Positions 19,283 to 27,522 of a stretch of DNA of 64,000 nucleotides are shown piece by piece. The position numbers and the translations under genes are program-made. Every line of letters starts with the position of its first letter. Position 1 is the stretch's first letter. A model generated the notes under the pieces. The model ran no database searches, was not told where the DNA came from, and worked only from the letters and a program-made list of their open reading frames with translations. Origin of the DNA: Candidatus Andeanibacterium colombiense (GTDB lineage Bacteria; Pseudomonadota; Alphaproteobacteria; Sphingomonadales; Sphingomonadaceae); assembly GCA_029202985.1 (NCBI GenBank), contig CP119316.1, positions 496,001 through 560,000 of the forward strand. The letters run 5' to 3'.

Positions 19283-20664
19283 CGCGCGCCCTCGTGCCAC
19301 AGCACCACGCGCAGGGTCTGAAGCAGGATCAGCAGGTCGAGGAAGGGCGTGTAGTTCTTCGCATAATACAGATCGTATTCGAGCTTGTTGCGCGAATCCG
19401 CGATCGACGCGCCATAGGGATAGTTGATCTGCGCCCACCCGGTGATGCCGGGCTTCACCATGTGACGCTCGGCATAATAGGGCAGCTTGTCCTCCAGGTC
19501 CTCGACGAATTCGGGCCGCTCGGGGCGCGGGCCGACGAAGCTCATCTGGCCCATCAGCACGCTCCAGGCCTGCGGCAGTTCGTCGATCCGGACCTTCCGG
19601 ATGAATTTGCCGATGCGGGTGACGCGTGGATCGTCCTTCTGCGCGAATTGCGCCCCGTCCTTTTCGGCGTCGGTGCGCATCGAGCGCAATTTGATCACCT
19701 CGAACGTCTGGCCGAACAGGCCGACGCGGCTCTGGCGGAAGAACGCCGGCCCCTTGCTGTCGAGCTTCACCAGCAGCGCGAAGATCAGGATCAGCGGGAA
19801 GGTGGTCAGTAACAACAATAGGCTGGCGAGCACGTCGAACACCCGCTTGGCCACGCTCGACACTGCGCGGCCCGAGGAAAAGCCGTCGGAGAAGATCAGC
19901 CACGAGGGATTGACCGTGTCGAGGTCGACCCGCCCGGTCTCCCGCTCCATGAAGCTGGAAAAATCGTTCACATGGACCCCGGCGGTCTTGATCCGCAGCA
20001 GATCCTTCAGCGGCAGCGCATTGCGCCGCTCTTCCAGCGCCATCACCACCTCGCTCGCGCCGAGGTTCTCGACGAAACGATTGAGATCGTGGATCGCCGA
20101 GCGCGGGATCGCTTCCTCGACCACCTTGGCCGTATCGCTCATCGCAATATAGCCGACGATCACGAAGCCGCTTTCCGGGCGCAGACTCAGCGCGCGCAGC
20201 CGCTGCGCACGGTTGCCGCTGCCCAGCACCAGCACCCGCCGGCGAAACGCGGACGCCCCTAGAATCCCGCCCACGATCAGACGGTTCAGCATCAGCAACA
20301 CGATCGACAGGCCCATCGCGTAGGCCAGGGTCGAACGCCAGAAAGCTTCGCCCGGGATCAGGAAATCGATGAAGGTCAGCGCGATCACCCCGAGACTGAC
20401 CGCGACCAGCAGGCGCGCGGCGGCAAAGCGCATCGAACGCAGCGCATCCGGGCCGTAGACCCCAACCGAGATCATTGCGACGAGCACCACCGATGCCGCG
20501 CCGAACAATGCGGGAAACCGATCGGCCAACGCTCCGGCATCAATCCCGATCTGGCTCGAACGCAGCTTCCACGCCAGTTCGCCCGCCGTCACCAGCAGTA
20601 GCAGGTCGAACAGTCCGAGCAGGAGCACTGCATGCGGAATGTAATGCTTGAAGAGACGGATCAT
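19279..20664 (-). CDS. PEP-CTERM/XrtA-associated sugar transferase (EpsB-type polyprenyl glycosylphosphotransferase)
   Basis: 461-residue initiating glycosyltransferase that would load the first sugar phosphate onto undecaprenyl phosphate for exopolysaccharide assembly. An N-terminal set of four to five membrane segments (residues 14-110), a central nucleotide-binding-like domain (RVLVLGSGNRAQR), one more membrane hairpin (VLASLLLLLTTFPLILIFAL) and the catalytic bacterial sugar transferase domain (FEVIKLRSMRTDAE, FIRKVRIDELPQ, PGITGWAQINYPYG). Of the family co-occurring with PEP-CTERM/exosortase systems. First gene of the prs operon here; the second half of the exopolysaccharide cluster is not adjacent. 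Confidence 0.9.
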   Translation of the reverse strand: MIRLFKHYIPHAVLLLGLFDLLLLVTAGELAWKLRSSQIGIDAGALADRFPALFGAASVVLVAMISVGVYGPDALRSMRFAAARLLVAVSLGVIALTFIDFLIPGEAFWRSTLAYAMGLSIVLLMLNRLIVGGILGASAFRRRVLVLGSGNRAQRLRALSLRPESGFVIVGYIAMSDTAKVVEEAIPRSAIHDLNRFVENLGASEVVMALEERRNALPLKDLLRIKTAGVHVNDFSSFMERETGRVDLDTVNPSWLIFSDGFSSGRAVSSVAKRVFDVLASLLLLLTTFPLILIFALLVKLDSKGPAFFRQSRVGLFGQTFEVIKLRSMRTDAEKDGAQFAQKDDPRVTRIGKFIRKVRIDELPQAWSVLMGQMSFVGPRPERPEFVEDLEDKLPYYAERHMVKPGITGWAQINYPYGASIADSRNKLEYDLYYAKNYTPFLDLLILLQTLRVVLWHEGAR

Positions 20665-20731
20665 CGTTCAAATCGGGCCACGCCCGCCAATCGCGAGCCC
20701 CGCCGGTCTAGGACCGAGAAATGAAATGTCG

Positions 20732-20742
20732 GTAAATTTTAC
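20732..20742 (-). promoter_or_regulatory. Candidate operator upstream of the sugar transferase-prs operon
   Basis: GTAAATTTTAC, a perfect inverted repeat (5-base arms, 1-base centre) in an AT-rich patch about 70-80 bases before the start at 20664, the only strong dyad seen in this GC-rich gap. It could be a regulator site. No convincing sigma-54 -24/-12 promoter was found between it and the gene. Weak evidence. Confidence 0.25.
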
Positions 20743-20791
20743 ACGCCTGGTTTTCAGTGGGTTGAGCCGCGTCGGACGGTTGATTGTCCGT

Positions 20792-21145
20792 TTACCGTGC
20801 CGCCCCGGACGCCGCGGATTGCACCTCGCCGGCGGCATCCTGCGCGACCTCCTTCGCCGCGCCGGCGGTGGTGCCGGCCGCGTCGCCCACCTTGGCCGCT
20901 GCATCGCCGACCTGTTCGGCGGCCGTATCGACCTTGCCGGCCGCCTCCGCCACGGCATTGTCCTTGGCCATCTCGGAATTGTTCTGGCTCATGAACACCC
21001 ACAGCGCGACCACCACCGCGAGCAGGACCACGAACATCAGGAACCACCCCGAGACGCCCGAACGGCGCGGCTCGTCGGTGACGATGGTGGTGGTGTGGAT
21101 GTTGCCGTCGGGGGTCTCGATCCGGTCGGTGCGTTGCTCGGTCAT
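20792..21145 (-). CDS. Small single-pass membrane protein with alanine-rich tail
   Basis: 117-residue hypothetical protein. A polar N-terminus (about 30 residues) precedes one membrane segment (GWFLMFVVLLAVVVALWVFM), followed by about 60 residues rich in Ala, Gly, Asp and Lys in a repeating pattern (VGDAAAKVGDAAG, GTTAGAAKEVAQDAAG), likely an extended helix similar to CsbD/YtxH-like or apolipoprotein-like repeats. The ATG at 21145 has a good ribosome-binding site (AGGAGAGCC). Function unknown. It is transcribed towards the sugar transferase gene but separated from it by 127 bases. Confidence 0.75.
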   Translation of the reverse strand: MTEQRTDRIETPDGNIHTTTIVTDEPRRSGVSGWFLMFVVLLAVVVALWVFMSQNNSEMAKDNAVAEAAGKVDTAAEQVGDAAAKVGDAAGTTAGAAKEVAQDAAGEVQSAASGAAR

Positions 21146-21260
21146 CGGAAGGCTCTCCTGTTGAAGAATGAGCCTCCAACGCTTTTCGAGCGCGCAGGTT
21201 TCGCTTCGCCGCAACCGCGATGGTTAACGCTACACGGCGATCAGTATGCGCCCTGCCGTT

Positions 21261-21734
21261 TCAAGCGAGTTCGATCCGTTCGATCGCCCAGCCTTGCGCG
21301 GTCTGGACATAGCTGCCGACGAGACTGCGGGCCTCGCTCAGCCGCCCAAGGCTGTTGCCTTGCAGGCGCGCCATCTCGAACAAGGTCCCTTCGCCGTCTA
21401 GCGGCTGCTCGAACTCGGCAGTGCAGGCCAGGCGCGCCTGCGCCCGGCCCTGGTCGATCGTGAGGTCGCCGGCGTCCGCCGCAGTGTCCAGCGACAGGCC
21501 CGTCACGCCCGCTAAGGAAAAGGCCTCCGGCCGCACTCCGGCGTTAAAACGACGCAGGAAGGCCCGGTTGAGAGCTCCGATCGCGCGCTCGTCCTCGATC
21601 CGCGCCAGCCGGGCCTTGTCCCCGTCATCGGCAAGCGCCGCCGCGGCGGGTATGGCGGCGGCCGCCAGCGGGACCGCGACAATCGCTCCGGCCTTGATGA
21701 ACGAGCGGCGCGAAGTCATCGATGTGTCGGTCAT
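21261..21734 (-). CDS. Hypothetical protein with Tat signal peptide
   Basis: 157 residues with a clear twin-arginine signal (SRRSFIKAGAIVAVPLAAAA), so probably exported folded. The mature part begins with a short helix and resembles SnoaL-like or nuclear-transport-factor-like small proteins in length and pattern (DERAIGALNRAFLRRFNAG, then alternating beta strands), but no family can be named with confidence. It follows the double MoaF-like gene by 15 bases and is probably co-transcribed with it, suggesting a shared process. Confidence 0.72.
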   Translation of the reverse strand: MTDTSMTSRRSFIKAGAIVAVPLAAAAIPAAAALADDGDKARLARIEDERAIGALNRAFLRRFNAGVRPEAFSLAGVTGLSLDTAADAGDLTIDQGRAQARLACTAEFEQPLDGEGTLFEMARLQGNSLGRLSEARSLVGSYVQTAQGWAIERIELA

Positions 21735-21749
21735 TTTTCCGTCCTCCCC

Positions 21750-23531
21750 TCAGACCGACTGCTTGAAGAACCGGTCGATATCGAACTTGCCGGCATGGCG
21801 CGCATGCGCGCCGACCTGGCTCATGCTGAGTCCCTCGGTACCGCAGTGATAGCCGATCCCGGCATCGTGCATCGTCCGCAGATTGATCACGATCGTGCCG
21901 AGCGTGCCGTTGCAGGCGTCTTCCAGCCAATAGGCGAAATACAGCTGATCGCGGATTTTCACGAAATCGCCCGGCCCGCTCCATTCGAGCCCGCCCGCGC
22001 CGCTGTCGGTGAAGATGATCCACGAGACCGTGCCGGGCGTGGAATAGAGATGCATCGAGGTCAGCCCCGGCGCATAGTTCCATGTGATCGCGCGCCCGAG
22101 CAACTCATTGGTGCGGTGGTGGCGCAAGGCACCCGGAGATTTGATCCCGGCCATCTCGATCGTGCCGAACAATGTCTCCGCCACCGCCTCGTTGGCAAAA
22201 TAGGGCCCGTTGAGCGTACCCTTGAAGGTCGTCACCAGGCCTTGGTGGAAATCGGCGCAGATCGAGTGGCCGGCATGGTTGGCCTCACCTTCGAGGACGT
22301 GACCGAACAGGATGACGCCCGGCGCCGGCTCCCATGCTTGATAGCGCGCGGTGACCCAACGGCCGCCATCCTTGCGCCATTTCAGCTCCTCGGCAGTTAC
22401 GACCTTGTATTCGACCGCGGGCCCGCCGTCGTAACGCAGGGTGAAATTCTTGCCCGCAAGCCAGCCGACCGCCGCGAGCCCGTTGGTGGCCATTCCGGCC
22501 GCACCGCTGCCTGCGCCGGTGCGCGGGGCGAACACGCGGGTATTCTCGGCCACCGCCTTGTCGACTTGGGCTTTGGTCAACTTGGGCATCGTCGCGAGCG
22601 GGCGATAGACTCCGCGCGCGCCCTTGGCGTCCGGATCGATATTCGCGCCCTGCCCCGGCCCCGCGCGCGGCTTCGGCGCACCGCCGCTAATGTCGCCGAA
22701 TTTCTCGAACTGGGCGATCTGGCCGAGCCATTCGCCAGTACCACGAAATATCTGAAATTCGAGCTCGTCCGCTGCGTTGAAACCGAGCCTCAGCCCGACC
22801 TGCTCGAGCTTGTCGAGGTCCATCGCATAGAGCGTGAAGATGCCCGAGAACTCGGCCTCGGTGCGGGTGTAAAGATAGAAGCGGTCATCGACCTGAATAT
22901 AGTCGGACGGTGCGCAATAGCCTTGCTTGCCGTCGAGCCGGGTCAGTTCGACCCAGTGCGAATAGGCCATCGACGGGTAGAAATCGAGCGTCTCGTCGCC
23001 GCTGTCGGTCTTCCAGTAGAGCCCCTTGCCCTCGATTCGGTTGGTCCCCCGATGGCGCAGCGGGGGCGCATCCGCGCCGTCCTGCGCGACATAACCCTGC
23101 CACACCGCGCGGCTGACTTCGCGTTTCGCGCCTTGTCCCGCGAACCACAGCTCGAACGCGGTCGCGAGGCCGGTGCGCTCGTCGATCACCACCGCGTAAC
23201 CGCGCAGCGTTCCGGGGATCAGGTGCGCGAACAGCACCAGATCGTCGAGCCGTAGCGCGCCGTAACCTGCCGCGATCTCCGTCCCGCCGTTCTCTGACAG
23301 GCTCAGGCGGTGGGCGCTGGTGAAGCGATAAGAGAGCAGCGGGCCCTTGTTGGCCCCGTCATCGTCGGTGACGATCCGCAGCGTCGTGCCGGCCAGCAAA
23401 CTGTCGGCCGGCGAGGTGCTCTTCGGCCCGCTCGCCGCAACCTTGCCCAGCGCAGCGCCGATCGCCGCCTCGCTCAACTGCGTCCAGTTGTAACGGTATA
23501 GCTGCACCTTGGGATAGGCTGGCCCCGGCAT
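21750..23531 (-). CDS. Tandem MoaF-domain protein
   Basis: 593-residue soluble protein built of two MoaF-like units. Unit 1: residues about 40-145 (LLAGTTLRIVTDDDG, LLSYRFTSAHRLSLS) plus about 155-265 (IEGKGLYWKTDSG, SDYIQVDDRFYLYTRTE). Unit 2: about 365-470 (LAGKNFTLRYDGGPAVEYK) plus about 475-580 (LLGRAITWNYAPG, GDFVKIRDQLYFAYWLED). MoaF proteins are beta-barrel folds originally found in a monoamine-regulated operon of Klebsiella; despite the name their biochemical role is unclear. The linker (about 270-360) is Pro/Gly-rich. No signal peptide. Followed by a Tat-exported small protein. Confidence 0.8.
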   Translation of the reverse strand: MPGPAYPKVQLYRYNWTQLSEAAIGAALGKVAASGPKSTSPADSLLAGTTLRIVTDDDGANKGPLLSYRFTSAHRLSLSENGGTEIAAGYGALRLDDLVLFAHLIPGTLRGYAVVIDERTGLATAFELWFAGQGAKREVSRAVWQGYVAQDGADAPPLRHRGTNRIEGKGLYWKTDSGDETLDFYPSMAYSHWVELTRLDGKQGYCAPSDYIQVDDRFYLYTRTEAEFSGIFTLYAMDLDKLEQVGLRLGFNAADELEFQIFRGTGEWLGQIAQFEKFGDISGGAPKPRAGPGQGANIDPDAKGARGVYRPLATMPKLTKAQVDKAVAENTRVFAPRTGAGSGAAGMATNGLAAVGWLAGKNFTLRYDGGPAVEYKVVTAEELKWRKDGGRWVTARYQAWEPAPGVILFGHVLEGEANHAGHSICADFHQGLVTTFKGTLNGPYFANEAVAETLFGTIEMAGIKSPGALRHHRTNELLGRAITWNYAPGLTSMHLYSTPGTVSWIIFTDSGAGGLEWSGPGDFVKIRDQLYFAYWLEDACNGTLGTIVINLRTMHDAGIGYHCGTEGLSMSQVGAHARHAGKFDIDRFFKQSV

Positions 23532-23599
23532 CGTCGTCCCCTCATCGTGATCCCGGTCTCGTGATCGGACGGGATTCGCGAACGGAGCCTATCACCTCA

Positions 23600-23619
23600 C
23601 CGCGCAGGGTAAAGCGCGG
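23600..23619 (-). terminator. Hairpin downstream of tRNA-Leu
   Basis: CCGCGC-AGGGTAAA-GCGCGG, a perfect 6-bp stem, ends 6 bases from the tRNA 3' end on its transcript side. There is no clear uridine tract, so it may be only part of processing or factor-dependent termination. Confidence 0.3.
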
Positions 23620-23625
23620 AAGGTC

Positions 23626-23709
23626 TGGTGCCCCTGGCCCGACTCGAACGGGCACGCCTTGCGGCAAACGATTTTGAGTCGTTCGCGTCTACCATTCCGC
23701 CACAGGGGC
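23626..23709 (-). tRNA. tRNA-Leu (anticodon CAA)
   Basis: 84-nt tRNA on the minus strand. Acceptor GCCCCTG pairs with CAGGGGC, discriminator A, CCA encoded. Anticodon loop CTCAAAA gives CAA (reads UUG). A long variable arm and the TTCGAGT T-loop fit the class II leucine tRNA fold. It stands alone between the MoaF-like gene and the inositol-phosphatase gene. Confidence 0.95.
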
Positions 23710-23773
23710 ACGGGCCGGTGGCGCGCCTTAGCGGCGGGTAGCGGCAGGTTCAACCGATGTTTCTCGAACCGCG

Positions 23774-23929
23774 CTAGAGCGCCCACCCGAACTTCATCCC
23801 AACCGGGTTGCTGCGCAGGACCGAACTGCCGCGCCAGACCTCGGCGGAAGGCAACCGAAACGGATCCTGCGGCTGCGGCGGCGGTGTGATCCGGACCCCC
23901 TTCGTATTGCCTGCGCCGATATTGTGCGG
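23774..23929 (-). pseudogene. Possible C-terminal gene fragment beside tRNA-Leu
   Basis: A 51-codon minus-strand frame ending in TAG at 23774 has a normal GC-rich codon pattern and reads like the end of a longer protein (LPSAEVWRGSSVLRSNPVG ... FGWAL), but an in-frame TAG (23930-23932) cuts it off and no start codon or ribosome-binding site is present. It could be the remnant of a decayed gene. The remaining bases 23710-23773 and 23933-23990 show no gene. Confidence 0.2.
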
Positions 23930-23990
23930 CTATAGCTAATCCGGGGTAAGCGAACCAGGTAGGCGGCCCGTTAGGGACGAATTATCCCGC

Positions 23991-24812
23991 TCAGTCCTTC
24001 AGCGCCGCGATAACCGCCTTGTGCAGGCGCGAGTGCAGCGGATCGTTGGCGGCAATCACTTCGGTATCGCAGATCGGTTGCGACCGGCCGCGGAAATCGG
24101 TGACGAAACCACCGGCCTCACGCACCAGAAGGCAGCCGGCTGCGGTGTCCCAGGACGACAGCCCGGTCTCCCAAAAGCCGTCGAAGCGCCCGGCGGCGAC
24201 CCAGGCGAGATCGAGCGACGCAGCGCCGAAGCGACGAATCCCGGCAATCTGCGGCCCGATCTCGCGGAAGATCCGGGTCCATTCCTCGAAATTGCCATGT
24301 CCTTGGAACGGAATCCCGGTCGCGATCAGTGCGTCGGCCAGACGGTTGCGCGACGAAACGCGCAGCCGCGCATCCTGCAGCCAGGCGCCGCGGGTCTTCT
24401 CGGCCCAGAAAGTCTCGTCGGTGACCGGCGCGTAGACCACGCCGGCGACCACATCGCCCCAGCCCGAACCGTCGAGCCTCGGTTCCTGGGCGGCGATCGA
24501 AATTGCGAACTGCGGGATACCGTGGAGAAAGTTCGAGGTCCCGTCGAGCGGATCGACGATCCAGCGCGGCTTGGTCGGATCACCCTCGATCGTGCCGGCC
24601 TCTTCCATCACGAAGCCCCAATCGGGCCGCGCCTGGAGAAGTTCGTCATAGATCGTGCGCTCGGACGCCTGGTCCGCCTTGGACACGAAGTCCGACGGGC
24701 CCTTGCGGCTGACCTGGAGGTGTTCCACCTCGCGAAAATCGCGGCGCAATTTCCCGCCCGCTTTACGCGCGGCGCGTTCCATCACGCGAATAAGCCCCGA
24801 AACTGCTGCCAT
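23991..24812 (-). CDS. suhB: Inositol monophosphatase family protein (SuhB-like)
   Basis: 273-residue Mg-dependent phosphatase of the IMPase/SuhB family, acting on inositol-1-phosphate or related sugar phosphates. Metal-binding motifs are complete: EE in FVMEEAGTIEG, WIVDPLDGTSNF, and the C-terminal WDTAAGCLLVREAGG. Length is typical. It is the last gene of efp-small exported protein-suhB on the minus strand. In E. coli SuhB also binds the transcription machinery, but that role cannot be read here. Confidence 0.92.
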   Translation of the reverse strand: MAAVSGLIRVMERAARKAGGKLRRDFREVEHLQVSRKGPSDFVSKADQASERTIYDELLQARPDWGFVMEEAGTIEGDPTKPRWIVDPLDGTSNFLHGIPQFAISIAAQEPRLDGSGWGDVVAGVVYAPVTDETFWAEKTRGAWLQDARLRVSSRNRLADALIATGIPFQGHGNFEEWTRIFREIGPQIAGIRRFGAASLDLAWVAAGRFDGFWETGLSSWDTAAGCLLVREAGGFVTDFRGRSQPICDTEVIAANDPLHSRLHKAVIAALKD

Positions 24813-24868
24813 GAATCTCTTTCCGTGCGGCCACGCTCACACCCCTTTGCGGAGCGTGGCCCTTGTGT

Positions 24869-25306
24869 TTAGCGCTTGCCGTCGCTGGGCTTCAGCGGCG
24901 GCAGCGGCTTGGCGCCGGCGGCCGCGCCATCGGCCTTCTTGAAGGTTACGCCGCATACCCCTGCCGCGGCGCGGTAGATGGCGGTCGCGTCGGGTTTCTG
25001 GCCGCCCGGGCTGGCCGCGAGGGCGCGCTCGGTCGCGGCCGAAATATCGGACAGCTTGCTGTTGTAAAGGCACAGCATCAAAGCGCCCTTGACCGGCTGG
25101 GTCACGGTCTTCGATTCGAACGCGAGGTTGAAAGCCCGCAGGATGATTGCCGCACGCTGGACGTCAGCAGCCTTCTTCGGATCGATCTTCGCCCCGGCGC
25201 GAGCGCCCGCAGCAGGTTTGGCCGGAACAGCGGCGCCCTGGGCGGCCAGCGCGGCAGGCGCAGCAGAAACGGCAAGCAGGGCGGCAAGAACGTGCGATTT
25301 CCTCAT
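24869..25306 (-). CDS. Small exported hypothetical protein
   Basis: 145 residues with a typical Sec signal (MRKSHVLAALLAVSAAPAALA), an Ala/Pro/Lys-rich linker and a compact core with two cysteines (MLCLYNSKL and AAAGVCGVTF) that could form a periplasmic disulfide. Starts one base after the efp stop, so it is co-transcribed with efp. No family recognised. Confidence 0.78.
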   Translation of the reverse strand: MRKSHVLAALLAVSAAPAALAAQGAAVPAKPAAGARAGAKIDPKKAADVQRAAIILRAFNLAFESKTVTQPVKGALMLCLYNSKLSDISAATERALAASPGGQKPDATAIYRAAAGVCGVTFKKADGAAAGAKPLPPLKPSDGKR

Positions 25307-25307
25307 G

Positions 25308-25871
25308 TCAGTCGGCCTTTCTTACATATTCGCGGGCGTAGACATCCACCACGATACGCGTCCCGCTTCCGATATGCGGCGGCACCATCACGCGCACCCC
25401 GTTATCGAGAATGGCAGGCTTGTAGCTCGAACTGGCGGTCTGGCCCTTCACGACGGCATCCGCCTCGACGATTAGAGCTTCTACCTGTTCCGGAAGCTGA
25501 ACGGAAATCGGGCGTTCGTCGTATAATTCGAGCGTTACATCCATCCCATCGGCCAAAAATGCCTTGGCATCGCCGAGCAGATCCGAGTCCAGCGTGATCT
25601 GGTCGTAATTGTCCTTGTCCATGAACACGAGCTGCGCGCCCTCTTCATAGAGGAACTGGAAGTCCTTGGTGTCGAGCCGCACGCGCTCGACCGTGTCGGC
25701 GCTGCGGAATCGCACGTTGGTCTTGCGGCCGTCGATCAGGTTCTTCATCTCGACCTGCATGAACGCCCCGCCCTTGCCCGGCTGGGTGTGCTGGATCTTC
25801 GCGACCTTCCAGATGCCGCCTTCGTATTCCAGGATATTGCCGGGGCGGATATCGACGCCACTGATTTTCAT
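25308..25871 (-). CDS. efp: Translation elongation factor P
   Basis: 187-residue EF-P, which enters the ribosomal E site and relieves stalling at polyproline stretches. Three OB-like domains; the tip loop TQPGKGGAF carries K33, the position that is beta-lysylated in E. coli. Domain III ends with the family motif (VKGQTASSSYKPAILDNG, VMVPPHIGSG). It heads a three-gene minus-strand run. The modification genes epmA/epmB are not in the window. Confidence 0.96.
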   Translation of the reverse strand: MKISGVDIRPGNILEYEGGIWKVAKIQHTQPGKGGAFMQVEMKNLIDGRKTNVRFRSADTVERVRLDTKDFQFLYEEGAQLVFMDKDNYDQITLDSDLLGDAKAFLADGMDVTLELYDERPISVQLPEQVEALIVEADAVVKGQTASSSYKPAILDNGVRVMVPPHIGSGTRIVVDVYAREYVRKAD

Positions 25872-25993
25872 TGGGTTCAGCTTTCGATGTCAAACTGCGT
25901 GTAAAGCGGGCGCCCTAGCCTGTGGAGCGGCGGGCGGCAAGCTGCGCTGGCGAACTGGGAATGCGCGTGCTAGCCGCCGATTGGATAGAGACG

Positions 25994-26347
25994 ATGCAAC
26001 CACTGTTCAAACTCCTCAGCCTGGCCCTGCTCGCGGGGGCCGCAGCGGCCAGCGCGCAAAACAGCCGCCTCGACACCCTTGAGCGTGGGAATTACGCGTG
26101 CGAAATGCCGGGCGACGCGGCAACCCAGCGGGGAGTCGCGGTTCCCGAACAAAGCTTCAAGGTGGTCAATGCCTCGACTTATGTCGCCAGGGGCGAGCGC
26201 GGTCAGTATCTCCGCCTGGGCGACACGGTGACAATCACCAGCGGCCCGCTGAAGGGCAATCGCTATTCGATGAAGAGCGATCACTTCCTGCGGCAGATCG
26301 ACGACAAGGGAATGGTCACGAAATTGCGCTGCGTGAAGGAGCGCTAG
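25994..26347 (+). CDS. Small exported hypothetical protein
   Basis: 117 residues: signal peptide (MQPLFKLLSLALLAGAAAASA) and a mature domain of about 95 residues with two cysteines (YACEMPG and LRCVKER) likely bridged, and predicted beta strands (GQYLRLGDTVTITSG, GNRYSMKS). The ATG at 25994 is chosen because the signal peptide begins there; upstream in-frame starts add an unlikely polar tail. Divergent from efp, convergent with the L,D-transpeptidase. Recognised only as a conserved-looking sphingomonad-type protein. Confidence 0.72.
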   Translation: MQPLFKLLSLALLAGAAAASAQNSRLDTLERGNYACEMPGDAATQRGVAVPEQSFKVVNASTYVARGERGQYLRLGDTVTITSGPLKGNRYSMKSDHFLRQIDDKGMVTKLRCVKER

Positions 26348-26351
26348 GCGC

Positions 26352-27470
26352 TCAGGCCTGGAACAGCACCTTGGTCGACCCATCGACCATCAACGACAGG
26401 CGCGCCGCGTCCCAGTTTGTCAGCCGGACGCAGCCGTGACTCTCCGCCCTGCCGATAGTCTGCGGCTCTGGGGTTCCGTGAATCCCGTAATGCGGCTTGT
26501 TCAGATCGATCCACACCACCCCGACCGGACCGTTCGGCCCCGGCGGCAGGCGTTGCGCCTTCTTGCTGTCCGACACATCCCAAAACAGCTCGGGGTTATA
26601 GGCGAAGTCCGGATTGCGGCTGACGCCCTTCACCTTCCAATTGCCGAGTGGGAGCGGATCGTGGCTTGAGCCGGTGGTGACGGTGAACATCGCTATAAGC
26701 TTGTCGGCCTTGTCATAGGCCTTGAGCCAGCCCGAGGATTTGTCGACCACCAGGCGCGCCGCCTTCGACTGGCGTGTGCCCACGCCGAGCGATTGCAAGG
26801 TCGCCAACCAGGCGCGGTCCTTTACCTCGCCCGCGTCGATCCAGTCAGCACCGATATTCGGTACGGTGACCTTCTCTCCGGCGGCGAAATAGGGCCGGTC
26901 GAGGGCCGGTGTCGCATTTGGCGCACCGGTCCGCGGATTGAGCGTCTTGAGCACATCGACCGTGGTGTGGAACCGCTCGGCAAGCCGCTCATCGATGCTT
27001 TGGTAGCCGAGCCGCCCCAGATTAGCCTGAGCAGCCGGATCCTTGGGCAATTTGCTATAGGACTCCTGGCCCCAATAGGCCGGAATGGTCACCGAGCGCG
27101 TAGCAGGAATATTCGACCATTGCGTCAACGCCCTCCTGGTCGCATCGTCGAGTTTGCCGGTCTTGGACAGATCGTGCGCTTCCTGGAATCCCGCTAGCGC
27201 ATTTTCAGTCGAGATGCCGGTCTTGCCGTCAATGATCCCCGAACCGAATCCAAGCCGTTCGAGCACGACCTGCGCCTGCATCGTCACCGATTGGGGATCG
27301 GTCGCCTGCGTGGCTGCGGTGGCATTATCGTTCGAAGCCATCGAATCCGCGCCATTCGGATCGGGCGTGGCACTCTGCTGGGCTTGCTCGGGCTTGCCGG
27401 CCGGGTTTTGCCCGCAAGCGCACAGTAGCATCGCGGACAGGAATACGGCGGCAAATCGGATTTGGTGCAT
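26352..27470 (-). CDS. L,D-transpeptidase lipoprotein (ErfK/YbiS family)
   Basis: 372-residue cell-envelope enzyme that forms 3-3 cross-links in peptidoglycan or links proteins to it. Signal with likely lipidated cysteine (MLLCACGQ, C19), a peptidoglycan-binding-like helical domain (about 60-115, VVLERLGFGSGIIDGKTG), a LysM-like stretch (about 155-200), and the catalytic YkuD domain ending in YGIHGTPEPQTIGRAESHGC with active-site His and Cys. The ATG at 27470 has GGGAGTTG upstream; the TTG six bases further is less likely. Convergent with the small exported gene. Confidence 0.9.
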   Translation of the reverse strand: MHQIRFAAVFLSAMLLCACGQNPAGKPEQAQQSATPDPNGADSMASNDNATAATQATDPQSVTMQAQVVLERLGFGSGIIDGKTGISTENALAGFQEAHDLSKTGKLDDATRRALTQWSNIPATRSVTIPAYWGQESYSKLPKDPAAQANLGRLGYQSIDERLAERFHTTVDVLKTLNPRTGAPNATPALDRPYFAAGEKVTVPNIGADWIDAGEVKDRAWLATLQSLGVGTRQSKAARLVVDKSSGWLKAYDKADKLIAMFTVTTGSSHDPLPLGNWKVKGVSRNPDFAYNPELFWDVSDSKKAQRLPPGPNGPVGVVWIDLNKPHYGIHGTPEPQTIGRAESHGCVRLTNWDAARLSLMVDGSTKVLFQA

Positions 27471-27522
27471 CGACAACTCCCTTTCGCGTCAAACGCGGGA
27501 GGGAGGCGAAAGCTCCTAGGAT

